From Arthrobacter sp. NicSoilB8 (GTDB lineage Bacteria > Actinomycetota > Actinomycetes > Actinomycetales > Micrococcaceae): a stretch of DNA of 64,000 nt. The notes beneath the pieces are model-generated. The model worked only from the letters and a program-made list of their open reading frames with translations, had not been told where the DNA came from and did not search any database. The stretch is from the NCBI RefSeq assembly GCF_019977355.1, contig NZ_AP024655.1, positions 3,782,001 to 3,846,000 on the forward strand, in the 5' to 3' direction. Positions 8,223 to 16,671 of this stretch are shown one piece after another (position 1 is the first letter of the stretch; every line of letters begins with the position of its first letter). The translations under genes and the position numbers were made by a program.

Positions 8223-8392
8223 CCATCGGCGGGAGTGGGACCGCCCCGAAACCGGATTAAAGATTCGGCTGGTCCAGGGAAGCGGAGCGCAGCGCAGCCC
8301 GAAGGGCGGAGCAAGCTCCGCGTAACTCAACGATTTATTGCCTTGCCCTGTGCCGATTTCAACCAACCCGACGACAAGAAACCGAGGTCGCC

Positions 8393-8683
8393 ATGAAAGA
8401 TTCCATGTCCCGGCGCGCCCAAGACCCTCCTGAAACGCTTCGCCAGGCGAGGATCTTCGATAGCACTAAGCGTCACTATGAACGCCTTGGCCTGTGCCGC
8501 GTCTGCGCGGCCCAAGCGTCCTTTGGCCACCAGCGGGGGTTCTCCCAGATCAATCCGCCGTGTCACGAGTGCCAGCCGAAAGTCGACGACTTCCCGACCG
8601 ACAAGCCGGGGTTGTGGCGCTCCTACTCTCCGCGGCGTGGAGCCGGGTTCTCTTCCTCGGTGCGCCCCGGGATGGGCAAGTAG
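8393..8683 (+). CDS. Small zinc-ribbon-like hypothetical protein
   Basis: 96 residues from ATG at 8393, with an AGGTCG site at suitable spacing; ATG at 8405 is an alternative. A basic helix (LRQARIFDSTKRHYERLGL) leads to two cysteine pairs, CRVC and CHEC, spaced like a four-cysteine zinc ribbon. The tail is basic and serine-rich (RSYSPRRGAGFSSSVRPGMG). Short zinc-ribbon proteins are frequent in actinobacterial plasmids and integrative elements, where they are usually uncharacterised. I recognise no named family. Confidence 0.6.
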   Translation: MKDSMSRRAQDPPETLRQARIFDSTKRHYERLGLCRVCAAQASFGHQRGFSQINPPCHECQPKVDDFPTDKPGLWRSYSPRRGAGFSSSVRPGMGK

Positions 8684-9130
8684 CGGCCCCTGGTGAGGAA
8701 TTTCTGGCAACGGTACTGGTGGGAGCGCCCGGAATTCCGTTCCCGCCTGACAGCGTCAATAATTGCGCCCGTGGGGGCGCGCTGTTGAACTACTGCGGAC
8801 CGAAGAGTCGGGCGGGACTCTTCCGGCCCTTCGGGCAAGCCGTTGCCGCTTCCCACATGGATGTTGCCAGCACGATTCCGGGCACGCCATGGCTCGGTCA
8901 CGTACACGATCGCGCTTCCAAGATAATGATGCTCGGAGGGCCCCAGCCGAGGTGATGTCAGTACCGCCGACCGGGCTGCGACCCGTTTCATCCCGATCAC
9001 GGCGAGCACTTCTCCGCCGAGATACGGGCCAAAGATACACAACAGGCCCTGTGCGAGGAATTTCTGACAACGGTGCTGGCGCAGGGCACCCGATGTCCCT
9101 TGTCGGCTGACAGCGCCATCAAAAGGGCCA
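8608..9130. repeat. Diverged direct repeat, 360-bp offset
   Basis: The stretch around GAGGAATTTCTGGCAACGG (from 8695) recurs as GAGGAATTTCTGACAACGG (from 9055), and CTGACAGCG recurs at the same 360-bp offset. In the + frame both copies read an EEFLxTVL core followed by PxDS. The second copy is open from about 8958 to a TAA near 9252 (CEEFLTTVLAQG, then PLSADSAIKRATDGLLAG). It looks like an old tandem duplication of a gene segment, now without a clear start. A minus-strand frame also spans both units, so coding orientation is unsettled. From 9253 to 9620 I see nothing else. Confidence 0.5.
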
Positions 9131-9620
9131 CCGACGGGTTGTTGGCCGGCAGTGAAGGAGCGCGTGAAGCCGGTCGGACGCATGACGTGGGAGGCATTGT
9201 TCATGCCCATGCTGAGATGAGGCCGCTGGATCACGGCGTGCAGTTTCCATAACCGGGCCCATTCGCAAGCCCCCTGGGCCCCGAGGCCGAGGCCCCGAGC
9301 GCCGATGACTCTGCCGCCATCCGGTGGCGGTTTTGCCACCACCGAGTACTCCGCGCCCCGATGGCGTATGCCACTTCCTCCCCGAGTACGGCCCATGTGC
9401 GGCACTGAGCCGATCGCCGCTCCCACAACTGCAGCCCTGAAGGGCTAATTCACCCGCCTACCCCCATAAAAGCAACAGGTAGCGGACGGTCGTCAAGGGC
9501 TACCTTCCGGCAGTGGCATGAGCATGATTGCGGAGCCGGATTAATGTCCAGCGGATCTGTTTTTCTTTGGCCCAGGGTGAGAAGATGACGCCATTCGTCA
9601 ACTTCGCTGAAGGTGGGGAA

Positions 9621-10151
9621 ATGGCCAGGAAGAAAGGTAGTTCCGCCGCAGGGCTCGTCGGGGTGGGGCCCTGGGCGTTTCTCGTTGCGGCTGCCGTTGT
9701 CTACTATTTCTGGTGGTTCTTCTTGATCATCATCGGCCTCGTGGCGCTCACGGCCTGCTACATCGCGGTCCGCCGCGCCAGCGCCAAGGTGGAGCCGAAG
9801 CCGGTGCCAGTGGTGCAGCCGCCAAAGGCGCCGAAGCCGGCGGCGGAGAAGCCCAAGGAACCAGCCCCGCCGGTGTACTGGAGGAAGTGGGACGGGACCC
9901 ACAAGTGGGCCGTCGGACAGGACAAGGACGAGTGGGACCATGCCTTCGACGAAATCTTCAAGAGCGCCGAGGCGCGTGCGGAGCGTCAGCCGAAGCCGCA
10001 GCCGGTCTCAATGGATGACGTCTCTGCCCAATTGAGAGCCAGGCCGGAGCAGCTCGGTGCGGAGACCGACAGCGCGTCGGCGCCGCGGCCGGCCTCAGCG
10101 GAAGGCGATGTGTATGGCCGCCTGAGGTCCAAGCTGGACCAGCTCGGTTAG
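9621..10151 (+). CDS. Membrane-anchored hypothetical protein
   Basis: 176 residues from ATG at 9621 (MARKKGSSAAG), preceded by AGGTGGGG; an upstream ATG at 9585 has a weaker site. Two adjacent hydrophobic stretches (WAFLVAAAVVYYFWWFFLII, then IGLVALTACYIAVRR) form a membrane hairpin. A proline- and lysine-rich spacer follows (PKPVPVVQPPKAPKPAAEKP), then a conserved-looking cytosolic patch (YWRKWDGTHKWAVGQDKDEW). The C-terminus carries two related motifs, VSAQLRARPEQLG and VYGRLRSKLDQLG. It shares the ARKK start with the small membrane protein at 10604. Function unknown. Confidence 0.65.
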   Translation: MARKKGSSAAGLVGVGPWAFLVAAAVVYYFWWFFLIIIGLVALTACYIAVRRASAKVEPKPVPVVQPPKAPKPAAEKPKEPAPPVYWRKWDGTHKWAVGQDKDEWDHAFDEIFKSAEARAERQPKPQPVSMDDVSAQLRARPEQLGAETDSASAPRPASAEGDVYGRLRSKLDQLG

Positions 10152-10384
10152 GCTTGCCCCGCCGGCTCGGGGGTCCACAAAGGAGCGCGGCCGCGCCGGT
10201 CGACCGGCGGCGGAGGCGTTCAGCCTCAGGGGCCAGAATCATGCTGTCCTTGCCGCTCTCCGGCTCATCTGTCCGGACCACATGATGCCCCTGGGGCGCC
10301 GGATGACTCGACCGAATCCAGCGCGGCATAGGAGTCCCTGCGCCCCGGCCACCCCTCGAACTGCAACACAACAGCAAGCGCTAG

Positions 10385-10561
10385 TGGTTCGTCGAGGGTG
10401 ACAAGAACCTGCGGGAGAGTATCGCTGGCGAGAGCTGTGTGGCCATTGCCGAGGCGATGGGCGGCCGGTCTTTGGCGTCCGTTTACAAGCGCCGGGACAT
10501 ATTGGGGCTCTCCGCGGTCCGGAAGCGGCACCGAGTCGCCAAGCCCTGGGAAATCCAGTAG
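10385..10561 (+). pseudogene. Fragment of an HTH (homeodomain-like) protein
   Basis: The frame reads DKNLRESIAGESCVAIAEAM, then GGRSLASVYKRRDILGLSAV, ending KPWEIQ. The AIAEAMGGRSLASVYKRRDI part matches the homeodomain-like HTH that phages and elements use (A-A-LGRSxxAVxxRxxxLGL). There is no in-frame ATG/GTG/TTG after the upstream TAG at 10382 at a sensible position, so the start is missing. I read it as a truncated gene. Confidence 0.5.
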
Positions 10562-10603
10562 CCTTCTGGCGCCGGGGAGTCCGGCGCACTAAGAGGGGGA
10601 ACC

Positions 10604-10726
10604 TTGGCACGCAAAAAGTCCTACGGATTCGGCAGCTTGCTGCTCGACGTCATCCTGACACTGCTCACCGGTGGCCTCTGGCTCGTCGTGATCCTAATCA
10701 AGTTCCTCCGGAGCAACTCCCGCTAA
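10604..10726 (+). CDS. Small single-span membrane protein (40 aa)
   Basis: Starts at TTG 10604 behind an AAGAGGGGGA ribosome site and reads LARKKSYGFGSLLLDVILTL, then LTGGLWLVVILIKFLRSNSR before TAA. The GFGSLLLDxxLTxxTGGLWLxxxxI arrangement is typical of very short, widespread bacterial and phage membrane proteins of unknown function: a positive N-terminus, a glycine-flanked hydrophobic hairpin and a basic tail. It is below the size usually called automatically, but the start, ribosome site and composition support a real gene. Confidence 0.7.
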   Translation: MARKKSYGFGSLLLDVILTLLTGGLWLVVILIKFLRSNSR

Positions 10727-12904
10727 TACGGATGGACACCCGTCCCCTCTGCTCCTCTCGAGCAAGGGGCGGGTCTTCTCGTCCGGCCGGTCCACATTTG
10801 TTCGATATGCGAACTTCTGAACCCGTTCGCAATTCCGGCCGCTATCACGCGCGGGCGGGGAAAGCAGGCCGGGTGGGGCCACCCCCCACCCGTTCGACGC
10901 CTCGCCACTCCATCCGGCGGCAGGCATGGCCTGATGGTCCCCGGAAAAGGTCCGCGTCCGGGCGCACCTTAGGGCCGCCGGTCATCTCATGCCCCGCCTG
11001 TGTCCCTCATCTCGACGATGATGTGGGCATCGAAATCGGCGTCGACGTCGCGGATATTTGTCCCAAGATACCCGTAGCGCCCCAGTCCCGAGCCGCCCAT
11101 CATGCACGCAAGCAGCCACAAGGGTTGCGTTGCGGAACTGCTGTTCAGGCGCTCGATGAGCGCGCGACTGGCTGGCGTGGAGTCGTTGACCGAGTTAGGC
11201 CTGCAACGGCACATTGCAGGATTCGCAGCGCCGGCGGGCACCGATGCCGGTGTCTGCTATGACGAGGATTCCGTCCGGGTTGCGCTCCCAGACAGTTCCG
11301 ACGGTCAAGCACCAGGCCCGGTGGGGGCTTCGCCCGTCCGGGTGACGTAAACTTGGCCGGGACCGACCTTCGGCGAATTGTCATGTGCGCGGCGGAATTC
11401 CGGCTCGACCGCGTCCAAAGGACCGAGATCGTTGGCCTTCTCGTGTGCTTTGGCTGCTGATCGCCAAGGGCAGAGCTTCCGTTCCGTCTGCATATGCGAA
11501 TGCTACCGGAATGGCCTGTAGCGTCCGTGAGCGCATGGTCCAGCGACGGGTTGGACGCTTTTCTGTAGCGATCATTATGCCTGCGTCCACCATGAGGCAC
11601 GACGCCGCCCGCATTTGGCCAACTCCATGCAACTGCGGCAGTCAAGGGCCACTATTGCACTTCACGCATAGAAGTCCCAGGATGCCGGGCTCCCTCGTAA
11701 CCCGGGCAGCCACCACCACGACGTCCCAGCCGAAACGGCTCGGACCGACTGCCGCCGTATAGAGGGGCGCAGCAGAGGCGCTGGCCGTACGCGATGCTGG
11801 AAAGTCTCACGGGGACGCCTGCCAAGATGACGTTGGCCGGCACGACGCCCCCGTGCCAAGAGACGCAGGTGAGTCATGAGGCGTAGTAGCGACGTTGGAG
11901 AGACGTAGGTGAGCCGCGATCGCCAGCGCCTCGTCGCAAGAGACGCTGGTGCGCCAACTTCCAAAGCAGGATTGCAGGACTCGGCGGTGTCTGTGCGGCC
12001 GAGTCCTGCAGCCACCCTGGGAGGGATGCTGGCCTGGACTCAGGACAGGTTCATGGCGGAGAGGCCACGCCACTTCCTCCACCGGGCCAACGGGAGGCGC
12101 TTCCACAACGGGACGACGTTGACACGCGAGCGTCCGGGCGCCGGGACGTGCTCGTGTGGGGGCGAGCTCGCCGCATGCTTCGACGCAGCCGAAGCCAGCG
12201 GCTGCCCGCTTGCCGATGTCCGATGTACTCGCGCTCTGCCGACCAACTTGAGGCGGAGGACGGCGCCGATGCGGCCCGGCAGATGGCCCTGATGGCCTCG
12301 CGGCGTTGGCCGCGGGTGTGGCGCTGATCGATGTCGGCCGGCGCCGATTTCCAGCCCCGGCTGACCCGTTTGCCTCGGCCGCCCGAGGTCTGGCGCCCCG
12401 CGCCGGCCCCCTGCCGGCATTTGTGTGCCTCGGCGTCGTGCCCGTGCTCCTGGGCCGCTCCCGGCCTGATGCCGGTCGCAGCCCGAAGATGGTTAGGCAG
12501 TTCTCCTCTCTGGCGCGTCACGTAGAGCACGTTCTCCACATGGTGGACCTCGGGGCTTACAGCGCCACAGCCAAGCCATGAGAGTCGGACCAGCCGGCGA
12601 TCATGCCGCTATTCCATGGAAGGCAAGCAACGGTCAATAAATCAGGACAATCCCGTTGCAAGTCGCAAGGACCCAGGGGAGGATAGCGTTGCTGAGGTGT
12701 GTGAAATCTATCCCTGCACCAGCGCAGTTGTCCCCGTCAGACGCACAGGCGAAGGAGGTCACCATCTGCGCAGGCGGGAATGGCCACCGCTGACTATGCC
12801 GATGCAATTTCGAGATTGCGGTTCACCTGCCGCAAAATGGGGCCTTAGCCGTCACAGTTTCAGCCTCAACATTTTTGCTATTCGGGTGTAAAAACTCGCC
12901 TCAT
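10727..12904. other. 2.2 kb of eroded accessory DNA without a confident gene
   Basis: Only short overlapping frames are present. Minus-strand pieces read protein-like, for example LNSSSATQPLWLLACMMGG (10987-11241) and KVGPGQVYVTRTGEAPTGP (11305-11493). The latter seems to continue after a frameshift as TVGTVWERNPDGILVIADTG, suggesting one frameshifted small gene. A 12-15-bp motif AGAGACGYWGGTG occurs at 11859, 11899 and 11939, exactly 40 bp apart. No family could be named, and I treat the stretch as decaying genes. Confidence 0.5.
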
Positions 12905-14068
12905 TCAGTCTCCGGCCTCAATTTGGAGCGCACCCAGGCCGTATGCGGCCCAGGCGGCTGCCTGGCGGTCCCCGCTGTCCAGGGCCTGCCGGTAGAAGCC
13001 CTCGGCCCCTTTCATGTCCCCGATCTCCTCCCGGAGCACACCCAGGTTGTTCGCGGCCAGGGCGGCTGTTTGGCCGTCACCACTGCCCAAGGCCTGCCGT
13101 AAGAGGTCTGTGGCCGTTTCGTTTCTTCCATTCATATGGGCGGCAGTGCCCGCCTGGAGGGCGGCCCGGGGTGTGAGGGCTCCGGGTGTGAGGGCCGCCC
13201 AGATTTCCGTCCGGATGGGCTCTCCGGCATTAGTGATCCGGTCCTGGATGTAATCGAATACGCGCCAGGACTTGCCGGGTGCGGGAATAAGCAGCCACAC
13301 AGTATCGTTCAGCAATCCCGACGCCCACTGGATTTCCTTGTCGCGATTAAAGGTGTCGTACCGGTGTTCGTCGGGCAGGTAGGCCGGGGCCACCGTCTCG
13401 AGGACCGCGTCCGGGACAGGGTCTAGCGTGACCCGGTACCAGTCCGCAGCGGCCCTGATACGCGCCCATCCCAGCGGGTTAGTTTCTTCCCAGTTCTCAA
13501 AGTGCTCCCAGGCTTTGGGAGCGCCGCCCAGATAGGCGGCCAAGCCGCAAACACTTATCCGCTCCCGGAGTGCGGCGTAACTGCTGCGGTCCATCAGCGC
13601 CGTTTCCGTTCTGCTGAGCCGGGCATCGAGCCTGAGTTCGTGGAAAACATCGAGCACGTCCCAGCCAGGGGGCTTGATTTGATCCGTGACATCGAATTTT
13701 GCGCGTTCAGTGGTGCGAATGGTCGCCACCAGGATGTTGCCGGCACTGACCAGCCTGCGTGCCCGCTCCCGGGTGAGCCCCGCAGTCAGGAACTGCTCCA
13801 GATCTTCAAGCCAGACCAGGCAGCCCTCGATGCTGGCCTGGTCCTGGAGTTCGATGAGGTCCTTGCCTGTAATCGGGATCAGCGTCGACCGCCGGGGATG
13901 GGTCCGGTGTACGGCCTCGGCGGCCAGTCGCGATTTGCCCGCCATGGAGGGCCCGACAATCAGCACCGGACGGGGAGCGGGCCGACCATTTGTTGACGGG
14001 AGAAGGAGGTATGTAATGGCATGGCATATGAACAGATGCCGTGGCTTGCCCTTGTGCCGGTGGCACAC
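12905..14068 (-). CDS. P-loop NTPase with C-terminal TPR repeats (STAND-like)
   Basis: Up to 387 residues. Walker A is GPSMAGKSR near residues 40-48, and the Walker B-like strand is CLVWLEDLEQF near 82-92. A VATIRT sensor-like segment and helical domains follow. The C-terminus carries two TPR/Sel1-type units (AALAANNLGVLREEIGDMKG and AAWAAYGLGALQIEAGD), each preceded by LRQALGSGD- or YRQALDSGD-like helices. STAND-type NTPases with TPRs act as regulated switches in signalling and anti-phage defence. Here the TPR array is short and the N-terminus (MCHRHKGKPRHLF) looks foreign. The end of the TnpB element lies just upstream, so the original N-terminus may have been lost to that insertion. Confidence 0.75.
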   Translation of the reverse strand: MCHRHKGKPRHLFICHAITYLLLPSTNGRPAPRPVLIVGPSMAGKSRLAAEAVHRTHPRRSTLIPITGKDLIELQDQASIEGCLVWLEDLEQFLTAGLTRERARRLVSAGNILVATIRTTERAKFDVTDQIKPPGWDVLDVFHELRLDARLSRTETALMDRSSYAALRERISVCGLAAYLGGAPKAWEHFENWEETNPLGWARIRAAADWYRVTLDPVPDAVLETVAPAYLPDEHRYDTFNRDKEIQWASGLLNDTVWLLIPAPGKSWRVFDYIQDRITNAGEPIRTEIWAALTPGALTPRAALQAGTAAHMNGRNETATDLLRQALGSGDGQTAALAANNLGVLREEIGDMKGAEGFYRQALDSGDRQAAAWAAYGLGALQIEAGD

Positions 14069-14166
14069 CTTTGCGGTGGTGACCGTGAAGGTGCGCCACT
14101 CCGACGGCTGTGATCTATATGCCTATGCCCCTCTGGGTCAAGTGCATGTGGCCACCCGCCGCCACT

Positions 14167-15405
14167 CTACGAGGTAGATGTGACCGCAAGCTGCGCGAAG
14201 GCTTCTCGGGGCACGGTTTCCGCAGTGCCCCGCAGGACCAGCCCGGCCCTGTAAATATTGACCGCCGCGTTATGGTCGGCGTCGTCCTCATGCCCGCACG
14301 AAAGGCAGTGGAATACCTTGCCATTCCGGTTGGCCGCCTCCCGGTGCCCGCACTCACTGCAGGTCTGGGAGGTGTAGGCGGGGTTGACCTGGATGAATTC
14401 ACGCCCGGCGCTCTCAGCCTTGACACGTATTATTCCAAGCAGCATTCCCCATCCCGCATCGAGGATTGACCGGTTGAGTCCGGTCTTTGCGCTCCCTCCG
14501 TTCGGTTCATAGCCTCCGGCCCCATCGGGGCGGGGAGCTGCCCGCCGGGTCATGCCGGCGGTGTTCTGATCTTCGGCCACGATGACGTCGTAGGCGTCCA
14601 CGAGCCGGCGTGCCACCTTGTGGAGGTGGTCGTATCTCTGGTTGTTCACCTTCCGGTGCACGGCGGCAACCCTCTCCCGGGCCTTGCGTCGGCGGTTGGA
14701 TCCCTTCCGGGTGCGGGACAGTGCCCGCTGGGCGTCAGCGAGCTTCTCCAGCGAGGCCTTGCCGTAGGCGGGGTTGTCGATCCGCTCCCCCAGTGACGTG
14801 TAGGCCAGCCCGTTGTCTCCGGTGGCCAGGTCGATCCCGACGATGGCGCCGGTTTTGGGCAGGGGTGCCGGAAGGTCCTGCTCGGCGGCAAGGATCACGT
14901 ACCAGTGCCGGCCCTCCCGCTTGACGGCAATCCTGGTCACCCGCCTGCCCTCGACCGGGCGGTGCTTCTTCACCTTGATGTGTCCGATGCCCTGGATTTT
15001 GACCCGGGTCTGCGGCGAATGGGCTACGGAGTCCCACTTGGCCCCGTAGCCGTTGCGGTGGTCCACCGTATCGAAATAGCCGGCACCCTTGAACCGCGGA
15101 TAGCCCGGCTTCTTCTCGCCTGCCTTGATCCGGCGTAAAAAGTTCTGGTAGGCCCGGTCCAGCCGACGGAGGGTCTGGTCCTCGGAGGCATGGGACCAGC
15201 GGGCGTAGTTCGGATCGGCGGCCCGGATCTCCTTCAGCTGGGCGGACTGGGCGGCGAAGTTAATCCGCACACGGTACCGCTTCCACATGTACCTGCGGTC
15301 CTCCAGCGCGGCGTTATAGAGGAAGCGGTGATCGTCTAGCATCTGCCGGAGCAGGTCCCCCTGCTCCGATGTCGGGTACATCCGAAACTTGTAACACCGG
15401 ATCAT
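14167..15405 (-). CDS. tnpB: RNA-guided endonuclease TnpB (OrfB_IS605 family), complete
   Basis: 412 residues, a normal TnpB length. It starts MIRCYKFRMYPTSEQ, followed by the helical WED/REC region. The split RuvC nuclease carries Asp192 in GIDLATGDNGLA, Glu278 in DVIVAEDQN and Asp377 in DADHNAAVNI. A zinc finger with two CxxC pairs (Cys349/352 and Cys367/370) sits between the last two, so all catalytic residues are intact. Known TnpB proteins use an RNA made from the 3' end of their own gene plus the adjoining element end to cut DNA. No TnpA transposase is adjacent, so this is either a TnpB-only element or a decayed one. The guide scaffold should lie at about 14050-14300 on the minus strand. 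Confidence 0.92.
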   Translation of the reverse strand: MIRCYKFRMYPTSEQGDLLRQMLDDHRFLYNAALEDRRYMWKRYRVRINFAAQSAQLKEIRAADPNYARWSHASEDQTLRRLDRAYQNFLRRIKAGEKKPGYPRFKGAGYFDTVDHRNGYGAKWDSVAHSPQTRVKIQGIGHIKVKKHRPVEGRRVTRIAVKREGRHWYVILAAEQDLPAPLPKTGAIVGIDLATGDNGLAYTSLGERIDNPAYGKASLEKLADAQRALSRTRKGSNRRRKARERVAAVHRKVNNQRYDHLHKVARRLVDAYDVIVAEDQNTAGMTRRAAPRPDGAGGYEPNGGSAKTGLNRSILDAGWGMLLGIIRVKAESAGREFIQVNPAYTSQTCSECGHREAANRNGKVFHCLSCGHEDDADHNAAVNIYRAGLVLRGTAETVPREAFAQLAVTSTS

Positions 15406-15504
15406 GGCATCCAGTGGCGGGCTCCCATGCTCCGCACCTGACTTCCTCTCCAGGGGTGAATCGAATCATAAAGATGCATGTATCACTAGTAGAGCAGAAA
15501 AGAC

Positions 15505-15528
15505 TGTCAATGTCGGCTGACATGGACA
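15505..15528. promoter_or_regulatory. Palindromic operator abutting the XRE gene start
   Basis: TGTCaATGTC-GGCT-GACATgGACA: two nested pairs of perfect arms around a 4-nt centre. The last base lies 1 nt before the ATG at 15530, so a bound dimer would cover the start region. The best reading is an autoregulatory operator for the XRE repressor. Confidence 0.7.
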
Positions 15529-15529
15529 A

Positions 15530-15841
15530 ATGCCCACCCGCCCGCACCAGTCCTCCGAGGAGCAGACACTCCGGTGGGCTGACCGCAGGTCGATGGTCGG
15601 TGCGCGGATACGCGAACTCCGACTCGGACAGGGTCTCTCCCAGGAGGCACTGGCCTTGGAGTCCGGGTTGAGCCGGAACATGATCATAGGGATCGAGTGG
15701 GGTCGGAAGAGCGTGGCTTACGAGCGCCTTTGGGACATCGCCGACGTGCTTGCAGTTCCCATTACCGAGCTTCTGCTCCAGCCGGATTCGACTGCAAAGA
15801 ACACGCCCTTCCGTGGCGGTCGCCGACCTATGGGCCGGTAG
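15530..15841 (+). CDS. XRE-family transcriptional regulator
   Basis: 103 residues. RIRELRLGQGLSQEALALES, then GLSRNMIIGIEWGRKSVAYE and RLWDIADVLAVPITELLL, form a complete HTH_3/XRE domain (helices 1-5). The C-terminal tail is short and basic. ATG at 15530 lacks a Shine-Dalgarno site and immediately follows the palindrome, suggesting a leaderless transcript. A downstream ATG at 15593 would still keep the whole HTH. It is transcribed divergently from tnpB, about 125 bp away, so the operator could control both directions. As a stand-alone regulator without ligand domain it resembles phage or toxin-antitoxin repressors. Confidence 0.85.
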   Translation: MPTRPHQSSEEQTLRWADRRSMVGARIRELRLGQGLSQEALALESGLSRNMIIGIEWGRKSVAYERLWDIADVLAVPITELLLQPDSTAKNTPFRGGRRPMGR

Positions 15842-16371
15842 CCCGGATCGAAGCTGTGAACCATCACCATTAGCAGTCTTCAATAAAAAGTTAGGTGGCC
15901 CTCTACCACAGTGGGAGTCGCCCGCGACACCTCCACCTATCCCATGTCGTCGAACCATCATCAATGATGGACGCGAGGACGTAGGACTCTGGGCGGGCAT
16001 GATCATGCCGAATGGATCCGTGACAATCGAGATTCCCTGAGACCATCATGATCCAAGAGATCGGCGACGAGGAAGAAGCCGCGCCGGCGTCGCGAACGTG
16101 CCGGGCACGTGGCGTGACGCGGCAAAGCGGGCTTCAGAGAGAAGTTTAACCCGACTTCAGGGGAAAAATCGTGGGTAGATATGCCTCTCAGGCTAGAGGA
16201 ACGTTGCGGTAACCGCCTCGTCGTATTTACAAATCGGAGTTCAAGGCAAATAATGGCGACTAGCCGCCAACGGCAACACCAAAAGGGGGCGGCGTCCGAG
16301 CAATAGGCCGAATTGAAGCCGACACTAGGTCATCATCGACGTTGCGCATTTGTGCATCATCCCAGGGAGAT
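15842..16371. other. 530-bp intergenic stretch
   Basis: No frame with convincing coding character and no recognised RNA or repeat. It must contain the promoter of the two-gene operon that starts at 16372. Its base composition is visibly less GC-rich toward that operon. Confidence 0.5.
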
Positions 16372-16671
16372 ATGATGGTAGATCGAGGAACAATATACTG
16401 CCAACTTGAGGCGGGTCGTTTTCCTGCTGAGGAATTCCTCCATTACAACAATTCATTCGTTCACGTCGTGCCTTCTCCACATGATAAGAAATCAGCTCAA
16501 TCTGGGCATAATCTACAAGGCTTTGCAGCCCACTTCAAAGCCCATTTCGTGGACGGCGCCTGGCAGCTCGAGGGCAACAAGGAAGTCACAATCGATCGCC
16601 CGACGTTCGCCCGCATGTTCAAGAGCAGAGCACGCCGCCTCTCAAACCGTATCCGTCGGAGCCGAAAATGA
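16372..16671 (+). CDS. Hypothetical protein, first gene of a two-gene operon
   Basis: 99 residues from ATG at 16372 (ATG 16375 alternative), with GGGAGA just upstream. The sequence RGTIYCQLEAGRFPAEEFLH, then HVVPSPHDKKSAQSGHNLQG, ends in a strongly basic tail (MFKSRARRLSNRIRRSRK). No domain is recognised. Its last codons overlap the start of the next gene (ATGA at 16668-16671), so the two proteins are translationally coupled and probably act together. Codon use is more A/T-tolerant than in the chromosome flanks, in line with foreign origin. Confidence 0.65.
   Translation: MMVDRGTIYCQLEAGRFPAEEFLHYNNSFVHVVPSPHDKKSAQSGHNLQGFAAHFKAHFVDGAWQLEGNKEVTIDRPTFARMFKSRARRLSNRIRRSRK

Noticed and set aside
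7939..8325. 128-codon + strand frame over the hairpin region
   Set aside because: Its translation is non-conserved in appearance, it starts within the iteron array, and it crosses both hairpins. A non-coding regulatory region explains the sequence better.
8623..9426. 267-codon minus-strand frame through the duplicated segment
   Set aside because: Open, but no recognisable fold, and the + frame conservation (EEFLxTVL) is at least as good. I could not decide, so it is listed only as a repeat.
11859..11953. Possible CRISPR array (three repeats spaced 40 bp)
   Set aside because: The shared part is only 12-15 bp with mismatches, there are three units, and no cas genes occur in the window. It is kept only as an unexplained periodic motif.
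12051..12539. 162-codon minus-strand frame (MENVLYVTRQRGELPN...)
   Set aside because: The first 70 residues read somewhat protein-like, but the rest is arginine/serine-rich, no ribosome site is clear, and overlapping frames are equally open. It is mentioned only as part of the eroded region.
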